From NCBI RefSeq assembly GCF_000424325.1, contig NZ_AUJR01000013.1, forward strand, positions 39,903 to 103,902: a stretch of DNA of 64,000 bases. The letters are read 5' to 3'. This document shows positions 45,028 to 53,528 of the stretch, piece by piece (position 1 is the first letter of the stretch; every line of letters begins with the position of its first letter). The notes beneath the pieces were generated by a model. That model worked only from the letters and a program-made list of their open reading frames with translations, made no database searches and had not been told where the DNA came from. This DNA comes from [Clostridium] clostridioforme AGR2157 (GTDB taxonomy: Bacteria > Bacillota > Clostridia > Lachnospirales > Lachnospiraceae). Position numbers and translations under genes: made by a program.

Positions 45028-45184
45028 ACCCCACCCCAATCGCACCAGAATGTGTCTGAAACCTGCCTTCTTCCGGCTGTTTGTTGAGTCTGCGCTCTGC
45101 GTAATCGTATCATACGTCCTTCACCATGCCATCCCTCCGGGAATGCCCACGGCCCGGTCAGTGTCTTTCGCCATTATACCATAT

Positions 45185-45228
45185 AATAACAGGGAGCGCA
45201 AAGCCCCCGGCCTTGCGCTCCAGTTATT
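45185..45228 (-). terminator. Hairpin terminator after glgB
   Basis: AATAAC and GGAGCGCAA (45185-45201) pair with TTGCGCTCC and GTTATT (45213-45228) around a GC-rich loop. The T content beyond it is low (ATATGG), so its efficiency is uncertain. It lies ten bases after the stop. Confidence 0.65.
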
Positions 45229-45237
45229 CCCAATCAC

Positions 45238-47826
45238 CTATTCTGTTTCGCTATCTTCGGTTTTTGAAGCGGTTATCTGCCTCTGGTTCTTCTTAGTTGT
45301 CCCGATCTGCTTCTGGCCCTTTTTTGACGTGCTAATCTGTTTCTGTTTTTCTTTGGACGTGCCTATCTGCTCCTGCTTCTTCTTGGATGTGCCTATCTGC
45401 TTCTGCTCCTCCTTGGATGTCCCTATCTGCTTCTGAGCTACCTTGGATGTGCCTATCTGCTTCTGGGCTTCCTTGGATGTGCCTATCCGCTTCTGGGCTT
45501 CCTTGGACGTGCTTATCTGCTTCTGCTTTTTATCTGCTGCTTTTTTAACCCCAGGCTTCTTTGCGTCAGGTTTTACGTTCTCTTCCACCTGTGTGCATGT
45601 GTAGATGCTGACACTCATTGGCGGTATATAGACTTCAATGGAATCGTCCTTCTCATCCCATTCCAGCTTCCGGGATGTCTTGGCACGCCCGTTGATCCTG
45701 CCTTCCCCGCCAAAGTCCCTGGCATCGGTGTTGAATATCTCCTTATACTTGCCGTGGAAGGGAACGCCCACACGGAATTTCTCGTGCTCCATGTTATCAA
45801 AATTGCAGATAAAGAGAAGGGTTTCCTCATTCTTCCTGCTTTTTCGCAGGAATATAATCATGCTCTCATTCTGATAGCTGCAATTAATCCACTCAAAACC
45901 ATCGGGATCATAATCCATCTCATACAGGGCCGGGTGCTCACGGTACAGCCTGTTAAGCGCCTTCACATAATTCTGCATGTTCTTGTGAACGGGATACTCC
46001 AACAGTCCCCACTCCAGGGACGCGCCCTCATTCCATTCTGCCACCTGGGCGTATTCCTGACCCATGAACAGCAGCTTCTTTCCGGGATGTCCCATCATAA
46101 AGGCATAGGCAGCCCTCAGGTTCTCGGCCTTCTTTTCCAGGGTTTCACCCGGCATCTTGCCAATCATGGAACCCTTGCCGTGAACCACCTCATCGTGTGA
46201 GAATACCAGCACAAAGTCCTCACTGTAGGCATACAGCATGGAAAATGTCAGCTCCCCATAATTGTTTTTCCTGAAAAGGGGGTCGCATCTCATGTAGTTG
46301 GTGAAATCATTCATCCAGCCCATATTCCACTTATAATTAAATCCCAGGCCGCCCTCTTTTGGATCGCCTGTAATCATTGGCCATGCAGTGGACTCCTCCG
46401 CGATGATGACCGTGCCGTCCTTTCGGCCCTTGAATACGGAATTCAGATGCTTCAGGAACTCCATTGCCTCCAGATTCTCATTGCCGCCATATATGTTGGG
46501 CACCCATTCGCCGTCATTCTTCCCATAGTCCAGATAGAGCATGGAAGCAACCGCATCCATCCTGATTCCGTCCGCATGATACTTGTCCGCCCAGAACAGC
46601 GCATTGGCAATCAGGAAATTGGACACGCCAGGACGGCCGTAATTGTATATCAGGGTGCCCCAATGGGGATGGGATCCCTTCCTGGGGTCCATATGCTCAT
46701 AGACGCAGGTGCCGTCAAACGCAGCCATTCCATAGGCATCCCTGGGGAAATGGGCCGGTACCCAGTCAAGTATGACGCCGATTCCCTGTCCGTGCATATA
46801 GTCCATAAAGTACATGAAATCCTCAGGAGCGCCGTAACGGCTGGTTGGAGCATAGTACCCTGTAACCTGATAGCCCCAGGACTCATCCAGAGGATGCTCC
46901 ATCACAGGCATGAGCTCCACATGGGTGTATCCCATGTCCTTTACGTATTCCGCCAGCCTTGCGGCCAGCTCGCGGTAATTATAGAATTCGGAACCCACCA
47001 GGTCCTGTCCGTCCTCATCCTTGACCGTCTCCTTGCGGATCCAGGAGCCCAGATGGACCTCATATATGTTCATGGGCTTGTCCTTTGTATCTGTCTTTGC
47101 CCTCTGAGCCATCCATGACTTGTCGTTCCATTTGTATTTATCAATATCCCATACAATAGACGCGTTGTTGGGACGCAGCTCTGCATAGTTTGCATAGGGG
47201 TCTGCCTTCAGCATGGGCTCCCCTGCCCTTGTCTTTATCTCATACTTATATATCTCACCTTCATACAGGCCGGGAATAAACAGCTCGAACACACTGCCGT
47301 CCCCTTCTCCCAGGCGGCGCATCTGATGGCGTCTTCCATCCCAAAGGTTGAAATCCCCCACCACGCTGACACGCATGGCGCATGGCGCCCACACGGAAAA
47401 GTACACGCCGGATACCCCGTCAATGGTCATGGGATGGGCGCCCATCTTCTCATAAATCGTATAGTGGATCCCCGCTGCAAATTTCTTTAAGTCTTCTTCC
47501 CGGTACTGGGGAGCAAATGAATAGGGATCATGGAGTTCCTCCGTCACCCCGTTGTCATAGGTGACCACCAGGGTATAGGGCGTTTTGCTCTTGCGTGGTA
47601 TCAGCGCCGCGAAAAAACCCGCCTCGTCCGCCAGCTCCATGGGATACTTCTTCCCGGTCGAGGAAATCTTCACACTGATTTCAGCCGCAGTGGGTACCAG
47701 CGCCTGAATCAGAAGTCCCTCCTCTGTCAGATGAGGTCCCAGCATGGCATGGGGATTGGATGCCTCCGAATACACCAGTTCTTCAATCCCTGCCCAATCC
47801 ATCAAATCATATAATTTCTGTTCCAT
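45238..47826 (-). CDS. glgB: 1,4-alpha-glucan branching enzyme with repetitive C-terminal tail
   Basis: 862 residues. The N-terminal carbohydrate-binding region has YSEASNPHAMLGPH and GVYFSVWAPCAMRVSVVGDF. The GH13 barrel keeps all three acids: Asp in DGIRMDAVASM, Glu in IIAEESTAWP and Asp in FSHDEVVHG. The C-terminal all-beta domain ends near residue 745. It introduces alpha-1,6 branches into glycogen. Beyond the enzyme is a tail of about 110 residues: nine decapeptide units near KQIGTSKEAQ, rich in Lys, Gln, Ser and Thr, not part of the family. Confidence 0.95.
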   Translation of the reverse strand: MEQKLYDLMDWAGIEELVYSEASNPHAMLGPHLTEEGLLIQALVPTAAEISVKISSTGKKYPMELADEAGFFAALIPRKSKTPYTLVVTYDNGVTEELHDPYSFAPQYREEDLKKFAAGIHYTIYEKMGAHPMTIDGVSGVYFSVWAPCAMRVSVVGDFNLWDGRRHQMRRLGEGDGSVFELFIPGLYEGEIYKYEIKTRAGEPMLKADPYANYAELRPNNASIVWDIDKYKWNDKSWMAQRAKTDTKDKPMNIYEVHLGSWIRKETVKDEDGQDLVGSEFYNYRELAARLAEYVKDMGYTHVELMPVMEHPLDESWGYQVTGYYAPTSRYGAPEDFMYFMDYMHGQGIGVILDWVPAHFPRDAYGMAAFDGTCVYEHMDPRKGSHPHWGTLIYNYGRPGVSNFLIANALFWADKYHADGIRMDAVASMLYLDYGKNDGEWVPNIYGGNENLEAMEFLKHLNSVFKGRKDGTVIIAEESTAWPMITGDPKEGGLGFNYKWNMGWMNDFTNYMRCDPLFRKNNYGELTFSMLYAYSEDFVLVFSHDEVVHGKGSMIGKMPGETLEKKAENLRAAYAFMMGHPGKKLLFMGQEYAQVAEWNEGASLEWGLLEYPVHKNMQNYVKALNRLYREHPALYEMDYDPDGFEWINCSYQNESMIIFLRKSRKNEETLLFICNFDNMEHEKFRVGVPFHGKYKEIFNTDARDFGGEGRINGRAKTSRKLEWDEKDDSIEVYIPPMSVSIYTCTQVEENVKPDAKKPGVKKAADKKQKQISTSKEAQKRIGTSKEAQKQIGTSKVAQKQIGTSKEEQKQIGTSKKKQEQIGTSKEKQKQISTSKKGQKQIGTTKKNQRQITASKTEDSETE
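45258..45530 (-). repeat. 30-bp tandem repeat encoding the GlgB tail
   Basis: About nine copies of a 30-bp unit (KQIGTSKEAQ and variants), read on the minus strand. The period is exact and keeps the frame. Confidence 0.9.
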
Positions 47827-47895
47827 ATATTTGCCCCCTTGTAAGTTTATTTATTCTCCGGTCTGATATCAGCACGCCTGCTGTATATCCTACTC

Positions 47896-48366
47896 CTAAA
47901 GGGTATTTGCCCTGTCAGCAATATTCTGTCTGAAATTAACCACATCATGCTCGTATTCTTCATCCATAAGGGGAGAAGTAATCATGAAATCCGCGCTGGC
48001 CTTGTTATTTGCAATGGGGATGTCATAGACCTGGGCAATCCTTAACAGAGCCTTAACGTCCGGATCATGGGGCTGCGCTGTCAGCGGATCGGAAAAGAAA
48101 ATCACAAAATCAATTTTTCCCTCCACAATCTTGGCCCCAATCTGCTGGTCTCCGCCTAAGGGGCCGCTGTTATACCCCTTTACAGGCAGGTTGGTTGCAT
48201 CCGTAATCATACGGGCCGTTGTGCCGGTCCCGCACAGGAAATGCTTGGACAGTATATCCTTATGCTCCCCGCACCACTGTATCAGTTCCCGTTTCTTCTG
48301 GTCGTGGGCAATCAGGGCAATGTTCTTTTGTTTGCGTATTGTCATAGGTAAATAATCCATTTTCAT
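47896..48366 (-). CDS. mgsA: Methylglyoxal synthase
   Basis: 156 residues. The family signature is complete: IALIAHDQKKREL, the phosphate-binding GTGTTARMI, the catalytic Asp in SGPLGGDQQIG and DPLTAQPHDPDVKALLRIA. It converts dihydroxyacetone phosphate to methylglyoxal, a bypass of lower glycolysis when phosphate is scarce. Its place beside glgB fits control of sugar overflow. AAGGAGA precedes the ATG. Confidence 0.96.
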   Translation of the reverse strand: MKMDYLPMTIRKQKNIALIAHDQKKRELIQWCGEHKDILSKHFLCGTGTTARMITDATNLPVKGYNSGPLGGDQQIGAKIVEGKIDFVIFFSDPLTAQPHDPDVKALLRIAQVYDIPIANNKASADFMITSPLMDEEYEHDVVNFRQNIADRANTL

Positions 48367-48376
48367 CTGTCTCCTT

Positions 48377-49273
48377 TCAGTCTGTCACTTTGTTGGCGAT
48401 GGTTCCTATCCCTTCTATGGTACACTCCACCACATCTCCCGGAACCAGGAATTTAGGCGGGTCAAAGCCCATGCCCACTCCTGCCGGGGTTCCGGTGGCA
48501 ATAATGGTTCCGGGCATTAAGGTCATGCCCTGGGAGAGTTCGCTTACAATGTGGCTGATATCAAATATGAGCAGTTCCGTATTGCTGTCCTGGCGAAGCT
48601 CGCCGTTCACCCTGGACTGTACCTGTACTTTGGGCGGATAGGACAATTCATCCACAGTGGCTATGCATGGTCCCATGGGCAAAAAGCCGTCCAGCCCCTT
48701 GCCGAAATACCACTGCTTATGCCGTGTCTGCAGGGTTCTGGCGCTGACATCATTGATGATGGTATATCCGAATATATAGTCCTTTACATCTTCCTCCCTG
48801 ATACGGGATGCCTCGCGGCCGATGATTACTGCCAGCTCTGCCTCGTAATCCAAATCCGATACAATATCTCTGTGGCTGGGGATGCCTGCCCCGGGATCCG
48901 TGGCCCGGTTCACCCGTTTGGAAAAATAGATGGCATAGGGTCTTTCCCCGTCAAAGGCCTCCTTCTTAAATCTGGCCGATTCCTCTGCGTGAGCCATGTA
49001 ATTGATTCCCAGGCAGATAACATCCTGCCGCGGGTGGGGAATCGGGGCTAAAAGGCTTACCTCCCCAATAGGGGCAGCCCCCCTGATTTTATACGGGTCC
49101 TGGCCGGACGCATATTCCAGCAGCTGCTTCTCCGAATCGCTGATGTTCTCTATCAGCTCCTGCATGGTCTTATAATCCATATCCAGGGTATCAAGGGGAT
49201 AGACCCAGCTTCCGTCCCTGCTGATGACTCCAAGTCCGGATTTGTGTTCGATTTCATATGTAACTAGTCTCAT
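48377..49273 (-). CDS. Fumarylacetoacetate hydrolase family protein
   Basis: About 298 residues from ATG 49273, behind AGGAGG; a frame 11 codons longer is less likely. The C-terminal FAH domain has ICLGINYMAHAEES, the metal-binding DYEAELAVIIG and GDVVECTIEGIG, with TGTPAGVG near the end. Such enzymes hydrolyse or decarboxylate acylpyruvates or aromatic ring-cleavage products. The exact substrate is not readable. The stop is 10 bp from mgsA. Confidence 0.88.
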   Translation of the reverse strand: MRLVTYEIEHKSGLGVISRDGSWVYPLDTLDMDYKTMQELIENISDSEKQLLEYASGQDPYKIRGAAPIGEVSLLAPIPHPRQDVICLGINYMAHAEESARFKKEAFDGERPYAIYFSKRVNRATDPGAGIPSHRDIVSDLDYEAELAVIIGREASRIREEDVKDYIFGYTIINDVSARTLQTRHKQWYFGKGLDGFLPMGPCIATVDELSYPPKVQVQSRVNGELRQDSNTELLIFDISHIVSELSQGMTLMPGTIIATGTPAGVGMGFDPPKFLVPGDVVECTIEGIGTIANKVTD

Positions 49274-49392
49274 AATGCCCTCCTGCTCATACCATGTGTA
49301 TCTCATGTTTACTCTACCACATTTTTCCGAATTTTTCTACGATTTTGCCATTATTTCAGAAATTGCCCTTCCCCCGATTAGGGTCCTTCTGC

Positions 49393-52149
49393 CTAATAAA
49401 TGGATTCCCGGAGTATCTTATGTATCTGGATTACCAGGGTAGGCAGGAAAGCGGCCGCCGCCAGGGTGGTAAGCTGGCTCAGGCTTAAGTCGGCTGCGGC
49501 AAACATGATTTGCAGACCCGGCACAAAGAGCACTGCTGCCAGCAGAACCACGCCCAGCTGGAACGCCATGACACTGTACAGGTTGCTTCCCAGCCCCAGA
49601 CGTATGATGGAATGGCTGCTCCGGCAGTTGAATCCGTGGAACAGCCGGGCCAGGGTGAGAGTGGAAAATGCCATGGTACAGGCCCTTCCCGCACCGCCCT
49701 CATGAAGTCCGGTGGTATAGGCCCACATGGTGGCTGCCGCAATCAGGGCTCCCTGGACCAGGATATCCCGTATAAAGGAAGCAGTGAGGATGCCCTCCTT
49801 TGGATTTCTGGGCGGCTCCTTTAACAGCCCTTCCTCCGGGGGCTCCATTCCTATGGCTATGGCCGGCAGGGAGTCCGTTATAAGGTTGATGAACAGCAGA
49901 TGCACCGGCTTAAAGGGCAGCGGCAGGGACAGCAGAGATGTATATAATACGCAGAAAATCCCTGCCATGTTTCCCGACAGGAGGAACTGGATGGAATTCT
50001 TTATGTTCCTGTATACATTCCTGCCATTGGAAACCGCCTTTATGATGGTGGCAAAGTTGTCGTCCGCCAATATCATGGATGCCGCATCCTTGGACACCTC
50101 GGTTCCCGTGAGGCCCATGGCCACGCCGATATCAGCCTTCTTAAGGGCCGGGGCGTCATTGACGCCGTCTCCGGTCATTGCCACGATGTGTCCCCGGTTC
50201 TGCCATGCCTTCACAATGCGTATCTTGTGCTCCGGCGACACCCTGGCATAGACTGAAATGTGCTCCAGGCTCCGGTTCAAAGCCTCCTCTTCCATGCTGT
50301 CCAGCTCAGCCCCTGTCACCGCCATGTTTCCCGGCGCAAAGATGCCGATCCGCTCTGCTATGGACATGGCAGTCACTTTGTGGTCCCCTGTAATCATCAC
50401 AGGACGTATGCCGGCCTGCCTGGCACTGGCCACTGCCTGGCGTGATTCCGGCCTGGGCGGGTCCATCATGGCAGTGAGGCCCAGAAACACCAGATTATCC
50501 TCCAGCCTGCCTGACAGGGATGAGCGTTCCTGGCTGTTTCCTGCTTTCGTCCCGGCAAAGCCGGAATTACCGTGCTCCTTTCCTTCCTCATTTAAAGGAC
50601 GGCATGCAAAGGCCAGGACCCGGAGTCCCCTGGCAGACCAGCGGCTGTTCTGGTCCAATATCCTCTGGCGGTCCGAGGACGACAAGGTCCGGCTGGGTAT
50701 GGCTGCCTCTGTCCCCTGGTCGGCTGCCTCTGTCCTCTGGTCGGATGCTCCTGTCCTCTGACCGGCTGCCCCTGTCCTCTGACCGGCTGCCGGATTGGCC
50801 AGGCGGGTGCATTTCTTGAGCAGCACATCCACAGCCCCCTTGACAAAGACGATATCGCGGCCTTCTATCTCATTTATGGTAGTCATGAGCTTGCGGCGGG
50901 AGTCAAAGGGAATCTCCCCCTTTCTCGGACTCTGGAGCCGGACCTGTTCCGGGATAAGCCCCGCCTCCCTGGCCATGTTGAACAGCGCTGTCTCCATAGG
51001 GTCCCCATCCTGGCCGGAGGCGTTGTTATTAAGAACCGCAGCCATAAGCAGGAGCCTGACATCGTTCCTTCTTGTTTCATTTTCCAGCCATGACGGCTGC
51101 TGCTGCGTATGGTTGATATACACCTGCTCCACATCCATGCGGTTCTGGGTCAGAGTTCCTGTCTTATCAGAACAGATCACGGAGACGCATCCCAGGCTCT
51201 CCACCGCCTTCAGATCTTTTATGATAGCCTGTTCCCTGGCCATCTTCTGGGTGCCCATGGCCTGGACAATGGTGACGATGGAGCTCAGTGCCTCGGGTAT
51301 GGCCGCCACGGCCAGAGCCACGGCAAACATCAGGGCATCCAGCACCGGTTCCCGGCGGTACAGGCTGAGCAAAAACACCAGGCCGCAGATGGCGATGATG
51401 GCAATGGCCAGATGGCCGGAGAACCGGTCCAGGCTCACCTGAAGCGGAGTCTTCTGTTCCTTGGTGCCGTTCATCAGGACGGCTATTTTTCCGATTTCCG
51501 TGTTCATTCCCGTGGCTGTAACCACTGCCACGGCGCGGCCTGAAGTCACCAGGGAGCCGGAAAATACCATGTTGGTCCTGTCGGCCAATGCCACGGTTCC
51601 CTCCCGTGCCTTCACCGCTCCGGTGTGTTTCTCCACCCCCAGGGATTCCCCTGTAAGGGAGCTCTCATTGACGGTCAGCCCGTACACTTCCAGCAGTCTT
51701 CCGTCCGCGGCCACCATATCGCCGGTCTCCAGAAGCAGTATATCCCCCGGCACCACCAGGGCGGACGGTATGGTCATGCTGCGTCCGTCCCGCAGGACCC
51801 TGGCTTCAGGCGAGGAAAGCCGTTTTAAGCTGTCCAGGGATTTCTCCGCCTTCTGGTGCTGTACAGTTCCCAGCACCGCATTTAGCAGCAGGACCGCAAA
51901 TATGACCATGGCGCTCTCCGGATCCCCTGTGAGCATGGACACTGCGGCTGCCCCGATGAGGATGATGACCAAAAGGTCCTTGAACTGCGCAAGAAATACC
52001 TGCCACCACTGGAGCCGTCCGGCCTCCTCCAATACATTTTCCCCATATTCCTTAAGACGCTGCTCCGCTTCCCCGCTGTCAATTCCCTGCCTGCCGGAGT
52101 CCAGTCCGGCCAACACCTCTGCCTCCGGCTGTTCAAACCAATCTGCCAT
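49393..52149 (-). CDS. P-type cation-transporting ATPase, probably Ca2+
   Basis: About 918 residues from ATG 52149, behind GGGGAG. All P2-type domains are present: N-terminal segment, A-domain with SLTGES, helix M4 with IPEALSSIV, phosphorylation motif DKTGTLTQNR, the KGA block in the N-domain, TGDGVNDAPAL and six C-terminal helices. The PEAL form of the M4 motif is seen in bacterial Ca2+ pumps, so calcium export is the best guess. Within the N-domain (about residues 453-482) four seven-residue units near QRTGAAG form an insertion not typical of the family. Confidence 0.92.
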   Translation of the reverse strand: MADWFEQPEAEVLAGLDSGRQGIDSGEAEQRLKEYGENVLEEAGRLQWWQVFLAQFKDLLVIILIGAAAVSMLTGDPESAMVIFAVLLLNAVLGTVQHQKAEKSLDSLKRLSSPEARVLRDGRSMTIPSALVVPGDILLLETGDMVAADGRLLEVYGLTVNESSLTGESLGVEKHTGAVKAREGTVALADRTNMVFSGSLVTSGRAVAVVTATGMNTEIGKIAVLMNGTKEQKTPLQVSLDRFSGHLAIAIIAICGLVFLLSLYRREPVLDALMFAVALAVAAIPEALSSIVTIVQAMGTQKMAREQAIIKDLKAVESLGCVSVICSDKTGTLTQNRMDVEQVYINHTQQQPSWLENETRRNDVRLLLMAAVLNNNASGQDGDPMETALFNMAREAGLIPEQVRLQSPRKGEIPFDSRRKLMTTINEIEGRDIVFVKGAVDVLLKKCTRLANPAAGQRTGAAGQRTGASDQRTEAADQGTEAAIPSRTLSSSDRQRILDQNSRWSARGLRVLAFACRPLNEEGKEHGNSGFAGTKAGNSQERSSLSGRLEDNLVFLGLTAMMDPPRPESRQAVASARQAGIRPVMITGDHKVTAMSIAERIGIFAPGNMAVTGAELDSMEEEALNRSLEHISVYARVSPEHKIRIVKAWQNRGHIVAMTGDGVNDAPALKKADIGVAMGLTGTEVSKDAASMILADDNFATIIKAVSNGRNVYRNIKNSIQFLLSGNMAGIFCVLYTSLLSLPLPFKPVHLLFINLITDSLPAIAIGMEPPEEGLLKEPPRNPKEGILTASFIRDILVQGALIAAATMWAYTTGLHEGGAGRACTMAFSTLTLARLFHGFNCRSSHSIIRLGLGSNLYSVMAFQLGVVLLAAVLFVPGLQIMFAAADLSLSQLTTLAAAAFLPTLVIQIHKILRESIY
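50704..50790 (-). repeat. 21-bp tandem repeat inside the P-type ATPase gene
   Basis: Four copies of a 21-bp unit near GTCCTCTGACCGGCTGCCCC (plus strand), encoding QRTGAAG-like heptads. The period keeps the frame. Confidence 0.85.
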
Positions 52150-52227
52150 CTGTCTCTCCCCTCTTACCGAATTCATGGTTCTTATGGGCCTGCGCTAAAC
52201 CGCACCTGTACCAATCGCACCTAAAAA

Positions 52228-52266
52228 TGCTCCCGGAAGCGCATGCGCACGCTGGTTCCGGGAGCA
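52228..52266 (-). terminator. Terminator of the M20 peptidase gene
   Basis: TGCTCCCGGAA (52228-52238) pairs with TTCCGGGAGCA (52256-52266), followed on the minus strand by TTTTTAG. A GCGCATGCGC palindrome lies in the loop. Confidence 0.88.
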
Positions 52267-52367
52267 CTCCATAAGAGTACCCACTCTAAATCTATGAATT
52301 AGTAAGAATCATTATGACCGGCCGTACTCAGCCGGGGGGAGAAAGCTTTACAGCCTGTCCTTTAAAA

Positions 52368-53528
52368 TCAGTCCCTGCTGCCGAAAATCATACCGAATGC
52401 CACCTTATAGCCTTCCTCCAGGGAATCTGTCTCCACATATTCTTCCCTGGTGTGGGCCCCTGCGCCACGGAAGCTTCCCACGCACACGCTTGGAATTCCC
52501 AAAGACAGAGGGATGTTGCAGTCCGTGGAACCGGCGTGGTGCTCCGGCGCCTGTCCGGTCATCTCCTCCACCACCCTGTGAGCCCAGTCTGTCAGGGCCT
52601 GTTTTTGTTCCGGGTCCACCTGCCCTTCGCAGGGTCTGACCCCGATGACCTTAAAGGATACATCCATCCCCTCTGCCTTTGCCCGGTCAAACACCTCCAT
52701 GAACTGCCGTTCCATATATTCCAGGTTCTCCCTCCGGTCGGAACGGAACTCATACAGCATCTCGGCTTCCTGGGCAATGGTATTGACCGATGTCCCTCCT
52801 GATATCATGCCTACATTATAGGTAGTCTTTCCGCCCTCCGGCACCCGGATTCCATACAGCTTCCCCACCAGGGACGCCAGTCCCGCAATGGCATTATCAT
52901 TTCCAAAGTCATCGTAGGAATGACCGCCCCGGGTGCGGACCCTTACCCGGAAACGCTTGGAACCAACCGCCCTGTCCACGATGCTGGAAAGAGAGCTGTC
53001 AAAGGTACAAAAGCGCTCTATCCTGTCACCGAAGTCCTCACAGATTTTCCGCACTCCCTTCAGGTTTCCCAGCCCTTCTTCCCCTGCATTGCACACCAAC
53101 AGAAGTCCGGGGGCATCCTCCCTGCGGATTTCCCTCCACTGGGGGGAATCCACATGCTCGGCTATATATTTCCCCGCCAGCAAAAGACATACCAGACATG
53201 CTGTGTCGTCCCCCACGCCGGGACAATAGATACGTCCATCCTCCACCCTGAGGGGAAGTTCGCTCTCATCGGAAAACACCACATCCATATGGGCCATGAA
53301 CACCTCCACCGGCCTGTCCTGCCTTACATCCGCCGGATACACCACATTAAGGGCCTGGTCAATATATACGTCTCTGGCGCCCTGGGCTTTAAGCCAGTCT
53401 GAACAGAATTCAGCCCGCCTCTCCTCATGATTTGAGGGCGCCGGTATCCTGGCCAGCTCCAGAAGAAGGCTGTAAGCCTCCTGCCTGTGGTTCTCTATAT
53501 ACCGTATCATTTCCTCTGACAGTATCAT
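52368..53528 (-). CDS. M20-family metallopeptidase (PepT-like)
   Basis: 386 residues. The zinc ligands are visible in FMAHMDVVF, GVGDDTACL and NAGEEGLGN, with a dimerisation domain (about 205-320) and a final region with AGSTDCNIPLSLGIPSV. It probably cleaves small peptides or N-acyl amino acids in the cytosol. The first about 34 codons overlap the end of the GlgX-like gene in another frame; AGAGGAAG precedes the ATG. Confidence 0.9.
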   Translation of the reverse strand: MILSEEMIRYIENHRQEAYSLLLELARIPAPSNHEERRAEFCSDWLKAQGARDVYIDQALNVVYPADVRQDRPVEVFMAHMDVVFSDESELPLRVEDGRIYCPGVGDDTACLVCLLLAGKYIAEHVDSPQWREIRREDAPGLLLVCNAGEEGLGNLKGVRKICEDFGDRIERFCTFDSSLSSIVDRAVGSKRFRVRVRTRGGHSYDDFGNDNAIAGLASLVGKLYGIRVPEGGKTTYNVGMISGGTSVNTIAQEAEMLYEFRSDRRENLEYMERQFMEVFDRAKAEGMDVSFKVIGVRPCEGQVDPEQKQALTDWAHRVVEEMTGQAPEHHAGSTDCNIPLSLGIPSVCVGSFRGAGAHTREEYVETDSLEEGYKVAFGMIFGSRD

